A stretch of 27,349 bases of DNA, from NCBI GenBank assembly GCA_023430465.1, contig JAEZAM010000074.1, positions 1 through 27,349 on the forward strand, in the 5' to 3' direction. The notes under the pieces were generated by a model that saw only the letters and a program-made list of their open reading frames with translations, had not been told where the DNA came from and made no database searches. Below are positions 1 to 5,498 of the stretch, piece by piece. A program made the position numbers and the translations under genes. This stretch comes from Bacteroidota bacterium. Lineage in GTDB: Bacteria; Bacteroidota; Bacteroidia; Chitinophagales; Chitinophagaceae. The stretch's first letter is position 1, and the number at the start of each line of letters is the position of its first letter.

Positions 1-42
1 CCAGCGCCCAGCATCCAGCATCCAGCACCCAGCATCCCGCAG
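1..42. repeat. Degenerate 7-bp tandem repeat (CCAGCAT)
   Basis: Six consecutive heptads can be read from the first base: ccagcgc, ccagcat, ccagcat, ccagcac, ccagcat and cccgcag. The array is probably longer and cut by the window edge. It is non-coding here and may be a slippage-prone microsatellite-like tract. No function is evident. Confidence 0.7.
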
Positions 43-79
43 CTCGCCGGAATCCGGCGTGCAAATACACGAAAGCCCT

Positions 80-88
80 TATATTTGC
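80..88 (+). promoter_or_regulatory. Putative Bacteroidota -7 promoter element
   Basis: The string tatatttgc matches the Bacteroidota sigma-ABfr -7 consensus TAnnTTTG exactly. No clear TTG/TTTG -33 element lies 19-21 bases upstream, so this rests on the -7 box alone. If real, transcription would start near 95 and run into the terminator at 223-250. Confidence 0.35.
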
Positions 89-94
89 TCCCCA

Positions 95-250
95 ATAATT
101 TTTTCACAATGCGCAATGCACTAAAAAATATTAGTCAGTTATCATCATTCGGCTATCGCGGTAGTCGGAGATTGCGGTGCATTTCACATTGAGTTTGATA
201 ATAAAACATTCATGGAATACAGGCCCCGCAACAGTTTGCGGGGCTTTTTT
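95..250 (+). ncRNA. Candidate structured small RNA or leader
   Basis: The stretch between a -7-like element (80-88) and a strong intrinsic terminator (223-250) has no convincing ORF of its own. It can fold: 107-111 (caatg) pairs with 187-191 (cattg), and 115-121 (aatgcac) pairs with 177-183 (gtgcatt), across a 3x3 internal loop. Inside, ggctat and gtagtc around 155-170 form a short hairpin with a cgcg loop. This could be a small RNA of about 155 nt, a leader that ends before the downstream genes, or just the tail of an upstream gene outside the window. I do not recognise a known family. Confidence 0.28.
223..250 (+). terminator. Strong rho-independent terminator
   Basis: A perfect 9-bp GC-rich stem, gccccgcaa (223-231) with ttgcggggc (236-244), has a 4-base loop and is followed directly by six T residues (245-250). 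It ends plus-strand transcription before the small ORF at 291 and the rtcB gene, which must therefore have their own promoter or depend on readthrough. Confidence 0.85.
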
Positions 251-290
251 ATTGCCCTGCCATTTAGCCGTTCGGCAAAAAGGAGGTAGT

Positions 291-398
291 ATGTTTTATT
301 GGATCAGGAAAATTTTACGGGTGCGGAATTTGCAGCGGTTAAACGATGAAGGCATTGCTTCGACCGTTTATCACCCTGCGGAGTACCCATTAAGGTAA
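291..398 (+). CDS. Possible 35-residue small protein
   Basis: An ATG at 291 opens a 35-codon frame ending with TAA. It is preceded at 281-286 by AGGAGG, an ideal Shine-Dalgarno sequence 4 bases from the start, which is rare in Bacteroidota. The peptide begins MFYWIRKILRVRNLQRL and is basic and partly amphipathic at its N-terminus. A longer in-frame start at 177 would read through the terminator hairpin at 223-250 and is unlikely. The frame ends 66 bases before the rtcB ATG, so it could be a leader peptide or an independent small protein. No family is recognised, and chance is a real alternative. Confidence 0.35.
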   Translation: MFYWIRKILRVRNLQRLNDEGIASTVYHPAEYPLR

Positions 399-464
399 GA
401 ATTGAATTTTGCGTGTGGTTGAAAGATAACCCTCGCATACAGAAATCAGGTTGAATTGAGTTTT

Positions 465-1931
465 ATGAAAAAGACAAAGATTGAAGGAAAGCAACTGCGG
501 GCGCTCGGATATCCCGAGTCACCCGTGATCAGCATGGCTATGAAAGTGGTAAAGGAACATTTCAGGTTTGAGCCATTGGAAGATGTCCTTGTAAAATTAA
601 AAGCCGTGTTGGATGAACCCGGTGAATTCGTGAATGATCCCATCCTCGGGGGCATTGCCGCGCATCTGATGCCGCCCGTACCTGATGCATCGCAGGTGGC
701 ATTGAATACTTCCGGTATAGGGTTCGCCGTGTATGGCCGTGATCATATTGAAGAAGGAGCATTGCATCAAATGCACATCGCGGCTAAACTACCTGTTGCC
801 GTAGGAGGCGCTCTTATGCCAGATGCACATCATGGGTACGGATTGCCTATTGGTGGTGTACTGGCGACGGATAACGCCGTAATACCATACGGTGTGGGCG
901 TTGACATCGGATGCCGGATGTGCCTGAGCATCTTTGACCTTGATCCGAAGGAACTGGTGCAGAAGGAAAATTATTTCGCTCGCGAGATAAATGAAGCAAC
1001 GCTCTTTGGAAGCGGTGCGCAGTTCACGCGGCCTGCGGATCATGCAGTCATGGAGCACAAGGCCTTCGATGAACTCCCATTGCTGAGAAGCCTGCAGGGT
1101 AAAGCCTGGAAGCAACTCGGATCATCAGGTTCAGGAAATCATTTTGTTGAGTTTGGTGTCGTTGAGATATCTGAACAGGATAACATATTGAATGTGCCTG
1201 CCGGTAAATATGTTGGTTTGTTGTCGCATTCCGGATCCCGTGGTCTTGGAGCAAACATCGCGAACCATTATACACGGCTGGCAAAAGACATCCGGCGGTT
1301 GCCCGGAGAAGCGTCCAACCTGGCCTGGTTCACGCTGGATGAATCAGCCGGGCAGGAATACTGGATATCCATGAATCTTGCAGGTGACTATGCATCTGCA
1401 TGTCACCACGTGATCCATGATAAGATCGCGCGGCAGCTTGGCCGGAAACCCCTGACGCGCGTAGAGAATCACCACAACTTTGCCTGGAAGGAATTCATCC
1501 AAGATGAGCAGGGACAAAAGCGCGAAGTGATCGTACACCGGAAGGGTGCCACACCTGCCGGTCGTGATGTGCTGGGGATCATTCCCGGATCAATGACGGC
1601 AGATGGATTCATTGTAAAAGGTAAGGGTGAGCGGAGATCTATCCAGTCGGCCTCGCATGGAGCCGGAAGAAAGATGAGCCGTTCCGCCGCAATGAAGTCC
1701 GTCACCCACAGCGCTCTACGCGAAGAGCTGGAAAAGCATGGCGTCAAGCTGCTTGGCGGCGGACTGGATGAAGCGCCTTTCGCCTATAAGGATATCCGGG
1801 ATGTAATGAAAAGCCAGGTTGACCTGGTGGATGTGGTTGGAAGATTTACACCAAAAATCGTCAAAATGGACGGCACCGCCCCAAAACCATGGAGGAAGAA
1901 AAAGGAAACTGGCGGCGTTGATGGCGAATGA
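465..1931 (+). CDS. rtcB: RtcB-family RNA-splicing ligase
   Basis: This is a GTP- and Mn(II)-dependent ligase joining 2',3'-cyclic phosphate (or 3'-phosphate) and 5'-hydroxyl RNA ends, acting in tRNA repair or splicing in the cytoplasm. The conserved RtcB blocks are all present in order: GVDIGCRM near residue 150 (metal-binding Asp and Cys), SSGSGNHFVEFG, LLSHSGSRGLG, ENHHNFAWKE, VHRKGATPAG (the histidine that becomes guanylylated in characterised RtcB), SHGAGRKMSRSAA and a C-terminal DEAPFAYKDI. At 488 residues it is near the length of the archaeal enzyme and longer than E. coli RtcB. I chose the ATG at 465; an in-frame TTG at 456 would add three residues. No rtcA or archease gene is adjacent. 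A terminator follows at 2016-2048, so it appears monocistronic. Confidence 0.95.
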   Translation: MKKTKIEGKQLRALGYPESPVISMAMKVVKEHFRFEPLEDVLVKLKAVLDEPGEFVNDPILGGIAAHLMPPVPDASQVALNTSGIGFAVYGRDHIEEGALHQMHIAAKLPVAVGGALMPDAHHGYGLPIGGVLATDNAVIPYGVGVDIGCRMCLSIFDLDPKELVQKENYFAREINEATLFGSGAQFTRPADHAVMEHKAFDELPLLRSLQGKAWKQLGSSGSGNHFVEFGVVEISEQDNILNVPAGKYVGLLSHSGSRGLGANIANHYTRLAKDIRRLPGEASNLAWFTLDESAGQEYWISMNLAGDYASACHHVIHDKIARQLGRKPLTRVENHHNFAWKEFIQDEQGQKREVIVHRKGATPAGRDVLGIIPGSMTADGFIVKGKGERRSIQSASHGAGRKMSRSAAMKSVTHSALREELEKHGVKLLGGGLDEAPFAYKDIRDVMKSQVDLVDVVGRFTPKIVKMDGTAPKPWRKKKETGGVDGE

Positions 1932-2015
1932 TGATTTGTTTAATAGAATAAAAATGACCGAGCCATTTTTCTAGACAGAATTTTTACATCTGGTGACTGG
2001 CGACTAATTTAGATT

Positions 2016-2048
2016 CCGGGGTGGGGTATTCCCTCCCCGGTTTTTTTT
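2016..2048 (+). terminator. Rho-independent terminator after rtcB
   Basis: Inverted arms ccggggtggg and ccctccccgg, with one T-T mismatch, enclose a short loop and are followed by eight T residues (2041-2048). It lies about 85 bases after the rtcB stop and separates rtcB from the response regulator. Confidence 0.8.
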
Positions 2049-2133
2049 CTCATCGTTACAGCCAGGAACGCCCGAAGCGGGGTTCGCGAATGGCATAGAT
2101 TTTTATTTTAATGGAAAAAAACTGAATCCGGAC

Positions 2134-2562
2134 ATGGATGCGGATATCTTATATATTGAGGACAATGAGGACTACATCGAGTTCGTGAAAAATGCATTTC
2201 GCAAGATCGACAGTAAACTCAGCTTCCACGTGATCATGGATGGAACAGAAGCATTGCGCCTGTTCGAGCAAAACCTTTCCCCCCGCTCCCTGCCGCGTCT
2301 TATCCTGCTGGATATCAATCTGCCGGGTTGTGATGGGCTGGAGCTGCTGGCACGTTTACGCAAGCGTGCCGCTACACGTTATATCCCGGTGGTGATGTTC
2401 TCCACCTCGGAGAATCCCGATGACATGATGCAGGCTTTTGATGCAGGGGCAAACGCATATCTGGTTAAGCCCGTAGGACTTACCTCTCTCACAGAGACGC
2501 TCAGTAGCGTAATAAATTTTTGGCTGAATCACAACCGGGGGCTGGATAGCTGCGCAGCCTAA
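2134..2562 (+). CDS. Single-domain CheY-like response regulator
   Basis: A 142-residue protein consisting of one receiver (REC) domain and no output domain. The acidic pocket is IEDNED (residues 8-13), the phosphoacceptor is Asp60 in LILLDINLPG, the switch Ser/Thr is at 90-91 (MFSTSE), and the conserved Lys112-Pro113 pair is in YLVKPVG. The layout resembles the Rcp1-type CheY-like regulators that work with hybrid or phytochrome-like histidine kinases and pass phosphate or bind partners rather than DNA. No histidine kinase is encoded nearby, so it is an orphan regulator whose partner cannot be named. It lies between the rtcB terminator and a convergent gene, so it is probably transcribed alone. 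The ATG at 2134 starts just before the first beta strand. Confidence 0.93.
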   Translation: MDADILYIEDNEDYIEFVKNAFRKIDSKLSFHVIMDGTEALRLFEQNLSPRSLPRLILLDINLPGCDGLELLARLRKRAATRYIPVVMFSTSENPDDMMQAFDAGANAYLVKPVGLTSLTETLSSVINFWLNHNRGLDSCAA

Positions 2563-2717
2563 AACAAACTTAAAATTCAAAACGTAAAAAACTTAAAACT
2601 GACAATCTTACATTGTCATATAGCTATGAAAGCTTTGCTTATTTTCATATTTTATTGAATCACAAGGACGCCTCACAGCATTTTGAGTTTTGCATTTTAG
2701 CTTTTGCCTTAACCTTA
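2563..2717. other. Convergent intergenic spacer
   Basis: This AT-rich spacer separates two convergent genes. A weak AT-rich hairpin (tatgaaa at 2625-2631 with tttcata at 2643-2649, followed by ttttatt) might serve as a terminator for the plus-strand gene, but it is not strong. Nothing coding is seen. Confidence 0.4.
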
Positions 2718-3863
2718 TCACACCTTTATATATATCTTCCTCTTATCCATCCACCAGCATATCAGCCACATCAGGGTGATGACGGTAAGCGCATACAACA
2801 ATGAGGGAAAGCGGGGGTCGCCGCCGATCTTTGACAATACATGTTTATACAACCAGTTCCAGGGATTCGAACCACCTGGCAATTTGATCAGCGCCAGCGT
2901 CTTCGGGAGAAATGCGCTGAGGGCAAACACAAACAACGCATTCTTACCAAATACATCAAAGAAACGCATATACCAGCCGCGCATTTGCCGGAACTCGACC
3001 AGGTAGATCATCACGGCTATCACGATCGTTGCCAGGCCGGCCGTGTAAATGGTGAACGAACTGGTCCATATTTTTTTATTGATAGGAAACACCATATCCC
3101 AGCAAAATCCCGCCAGTATCATAAAGCAACCTGCTACGAACAGGCCGTTGACCATGTCTGCGGTCTTCCCTTTCTTCTGTATATAATAACCCACACCATA
3201 GCCGATTATGACCTGGACGATTGCGGCCACCAGGCTGGCCAGCCCTTCAGGGTCAAAGGGAACACCTTCTCCTTTATAGAGATGGGCCACTCCAAGAATC
3301 GGTTGGTCAACATGTTCCGTCCCGAACCAGCCCTGCAGGCTAAACGGGTCAGTTGGATTTGCCAGCAGGCAAATGATCCAGTAAGCAACCAGCAGAATAG
3401 CACCCAGTATCAATGCCTTTCTGGCCTTTAGAAAGTATACGGCGATGGCCGCAAAGAAATAACACAGAGCGATCCGCTGCAGTACACCCAGGATACGCAC
3501 CCCGCTGCCGGGCTTGAGGGGATCTGTCCATGCGCGGAACACGTACTCACCATCTTTCATGGTAACAAATGGCCACCAGTTCAGGAAAAGGCCGATAAGG
3601 AAGATCAGCAGCGTTCTTTTTACCACTTTTCTCCAGAATACCGCATCTCCGGCTGCTTCCAGCCGGGGCATCACGAAAGCCATGGCATTACCGACGGCAA
3701 ACAGGAAGAAGGGAAACACCAGGTCAGTTGGAGTGAGTCCATGCCAGGGCGCATGCTTGAGGGGTGGGTAAATATGACTCCAGGAGCCCGGATTATTTAC
3801 CAGTATCATGAGGCAAACGGTAGCTCCCCGAAACACATCAAGGGAATAGAATCGTTGGTTCAA
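2718..3863 (-). CDS. NagX/HGSNAT-like membrane acyltransferase (COG4299, DUF5009)
   Basis: A polytopic inner-membrane protein of 381 residues with about ten hydrophobic segments. The N-terminal SLDVFRGATVCLMILVNNPG and the block HAPWHGLTPTDLVFPFF (residues 37-53) are signatures of the COG4299 family. That family includes bacterial NagX and eukaryotic heparan-alpha-glucosaminide N-acetyltransferase; the conserved histidine of the second block is the proposed acetyl carrier in the eukaryotic enzyme. The likely role is transfer of an acyl group across the membrane to an amino sugar, or a linked transport function; the bacterial substrate is not settled. The start is a TTG on the minus strand at 3863, just before the conserved N-terminus; no upstream ATG is in frame. 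It is divergent from the polysaccharide locus, so a role in that locus is possible but unproven. Confidence 0.85.
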   Translation of the reverse strand: MNQRFYSLDVFRGATVCLMILVNNPGSWSHIYPPLKHAPWHGLTPTDLVFPFFLFAVGNAMAFVMPRLEAAGDAVFWRKVVKRTLLIFLIGLFLNWWPFVTMKDGEYVFRAWTDPLKPGSGVRILGVLQRIALCYFFAAIAVYFLKARKALILGAILLVAYWIICLLANPTDPFSLQGWFGTEHVDQPILGVAHLYKGEGVPFDPEGLASLVAAIVQVIIGYGVGYYIQKKGKTADMVNGLFVAGCFMILAGFCWDMVFPINKKIWTSSFTIYTAGLATIVIAVMIYLVEFRQMRGWYMRFFDVFGKNALFVFALSAFLPKTLALIKLPGGSNPWNWLYKHVLSKIGGDPRFPSLLYALTVITLMWLICWWMDKRKIYIKV

Positions 3864-3988
3864 AGCAGTTCGTTTGGATAAATGTAAAGTATTTCAACAC
3901 GCCAGATGCAATGCAAGGTAACCTGATGGGGCAGAATTTCCCCTGACCTGAAGGGCTAAAACATTCAGAATCCGATTATTTTATTGTT

Positions 3989-4018
3989 TTGCCACTCCCA
4001 ACAGGGCCGTTATATTTG
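3989..4018 (+). promoter_or_regulatory. Promoter of the exopolysaccharide operon
   Basis: TTG at 3989-3991 (part of gttttg) is followed after 19 bases by tatatttg (4011-4018), matching the Bacteroidota consensus TTG-N19-21-TAnnTTTG in both boxes and spacing. Transcription would start near 4025, giving a leader of about 105 bases before the first gene. Confidence 0.7.
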
Positions 4019-4028
4019 CAGCCGAAAC

Positions 4029-4056
4029 GGTAAAACCCCCGGGTTTTGCCTTTTTT
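4029..4056 (+). terminator. Promoter-proximal terminator hairpin (attenuator candidate)
   Basis: ggtaaaacc pairs with ggttttgcc (one wobble) as a stem of about 9 bp spanning 4029-4050, followed at once by six T residues (4051-4056). It begins within a few bases of the predicted transcription start of the operon promoter. No plus-strand gene ends nearby (the last one stops at 2562), so it is unlikely to serve an upstream gene. It fits a site where polymerase stops or pauses unless modified by the NusG-like protein encoded next. Confidence 0.6.
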
Positions 4057-4129
4057 CGATCAGTTGAACCGGTCCATTTTTTTGAAAATCATGTGACCGA
4101 GGTGGCGAAGCTTTATAAAAAATTTTCTA

Positions 4130-4627
4130 TTGAGCAGGAAGTGGCTGGCTGTATACAGCCGACCCCGGTGGGAAAAGAAAGTGAACCAGCTCCTGTTGGA
4201 GAAGGGATTCGAAAGCTATTGCCCGCTCAACAAAATTCGCCGGAAATGGAGCGACCGCGTGAAGCTCGTGGAGGAACCCCTCTTCAAATCGTACGTTTTT
4301 GTCAAGGTAGACGATGAAGACCGGACGTCGGTCAGGATGACTCCAGGGGTGGTCAACTTTGTATATTGGGATGGAAAGCCGGCCCTGATCCGTGAACGCG
4401 AGATCAATGCGATCAAGCGATTTCTGAATGAATATGAGAACGTGGAAGTAAGAGCACTCGACCTGCGTCCCAATCAACGGGTTAAGGTCACCAATGGTCC
4501 GCTGATGGACCAGGAAGGCGCTGTGATCAGCATGAAGAATAAAACGGTCAAGGTCGCCATCGATAGTCTTGGCTATGTTCTCGTGGCCCATATCGACCGG
4601 TCCCGCCTAACTTCAGCGGTACTATAA
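4130..4627 (+). CDS. UpxY/RfaH-like NusG-family transcription antiterminator
   Basis: A 165-residue specialised NusG paralogue. The NGN domain covers about residues 3-100, beginning KWLAVYSRPRWEKKV and including EEPLFKSYVFVKV. A KOW domain covers about 113-157 (PNQRVKVTNGPLMDQEGAV). Proteins of this type (UpxY in Bacteroides, RfaH in enterobacteria) bind elongating RNA polymerase and let it read through long capsule operons starting in their own leaders. It is the first gene of the locus, behind a promoter and a terminator-like hairpin. The start is a TTG at 4130: the in-frame stop at 4094 leaves no ATG, and the family N-terminus begins here. The weak start codon may keep its level low. No UpxZ-like partner is seen. 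Confidence 0.9.
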   Translation: MSRKWLAVYSRPRWEKKVNQLLLEKGFESYCPLNKIRRKWSDRVKLVEEPLFKSYVFVKVDDEDRTSVRMTPGVVNFVYWDGKPALIREREINAIKRFLNEYENVEVRALDLRPNQRVKVTNGPLMDQEGAVISMKNKTVKVAIDSLGYVLVAHIDRSRLTSAVL

Positions 4628-4639
4628 TACCACAAACCT

Positions 4640-4648
4640 TATTTTTGC
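4640..4648 (+). promoter_or_regulatory. Possible internal -7 promoter element
   Basis: tatttttgc matches TAnnTTTG, 27 bases before the ATG of the outer-membrane export gene. No convincing -33 box is present. It may allow basal expression of the export genes independent of the attenuator; this is weak evidence. Confidence 0.3.
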
Positions 4649-4674
4649 GAAGCCTTCTAAATATAAACACCGTA

Positions 4675-5469
4675 ATGAAACCTATCCGAATCGTCTGCCT
4701 GCTATGCCTGGTTGCCGTTCTTTTCTCGTGCCGGACACAGCAGAAAATTCCGAACTACCTCGAGAATGTGAGCGACACCTCCGGAGTAGGTATGGTGAAC
4801 GTACCCGAGCTGAAAATTCAGAAAAATGATCTTCTCTCCATCCAGGTCTACAGTGCCAGTACAAGACCGGAACTTTCCGATGCCATATTCAATCAACCCG
4901 GAGCTCCGAGCGCAGGCGCTACCACCCCCGGACAGCCTACGGTGATAACCGGCTATCTTGTGAATGCAAATGGCGATATTGAGTTTCCCCGCGTTGGCAC
5001 TATCCGGGCAGAAGGTTTGACCAAGCTCCAGCTTGCCGATGTTATCAAAAGAAAGATCAATGAAAAGGATTCAGTCCTGACAAACCCAAGTGTCATTATC
5101 CGGTTCCAAAACCTTAAGGTGACCGTTATGGGCGAAGTCAATGCCCAGGGTGTACTCAGCGTACCCGGTGAGCGTGTAACCATCCTTGAAGCCATCGGTC
5201 TGGCCGGCGGTGTCAATGATTTCGGGCTAAAGAATGCCGTTAAGGTGATCCGGGAAAATGACGGCAAACGAGAAATAGGGATCGTGGACCTCTCCTCCTC
5301 CAAACTCTTTGAATCGCCCTATTACAATCTGATGCAAAATGATGTGGTATTCGTGGATCCAACGCCTCGAAAAGCGCGCAAGGCAGATCAGGATGTTGTT
5401 ATCCAGCGCGTGAGCTTTGGTCTCAGCGTTCTCACGGCATTTGCACTCGTATATAATATTATACAATAA
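4675..5469 (+). CDS. Polysaccharide export lipoprotein (Wza/OPX family)
   Basis: A 264-residue outer-membrane polysaccharide export protein through which the finished polymer leaves the cell. The N-terminus is a lipoprotein signal ending VLFSC, with the lipidated Cys at residue 19. A Poly_export domain spans about 47-145 (LKIQKNDLLSIQVYS to PSVIIRF), followed by an SLBB beta-grasp domain at about 149-200 (VTVMGEVNAQGVLSVPGE). A hydrophobic C-terminal segment at about 247-263 is the likely membrane-spanning part. I chose the ATG at 4675 because it gives a normal signal peptide; a start at 4645 would add ten residues that spoil it. It lies 47 bases after the NusG-like gene and 29 before the Wzc-like gene, the usual order in such loci. 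Confidence 0.93.
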   Translation: MKPIRIVCLLCLVAVLFSCRTQQKIPNYLENVSDTSGVGMVNVPELKIQKNDLLSIQVYSASTRPELSDAIFNQPGAPSAGATTPGQPTVITGYLVNANGDIEFPRVGTIRAEGLTKLQLADVIKRKINEKDSVLTNPSVIIRFQNLKVTVMGEVNAQGVLSVPGERVTILEAIGLAGGVNDFGLKNAVKVIRENDGKREIGIVDLSSSKLFESPYYNLMQNDVVFVDPTPRKARKADQDVVIQRVSFGLSVLTAFALVYNIIQ

Positions 5470-5498
5470 CCCCCTCCGGCTGATATCAACTTATATTA

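Noticed and set aside
177..290. N-terminal extension of the small ORF at 291 starting from a GTG at 177
   Set aside because: It would be translated through the strong terminator at 223-250 and lacks a start signal; the ATG at 291 with AGGAGG is far better.
2841..3431. 196-codon plus-strand frame antisense to the NagX-like gene
   Set aside because: The minus-strand frame encodes a conserved membrane protein; the antisense product has no coherent features.
4093..4317. GTG-started plus-strand frame overlapping the NusG-like gene
   Set aside because: The other frame carries a complete NGN-KOW protein; this one has no recognisable domain.
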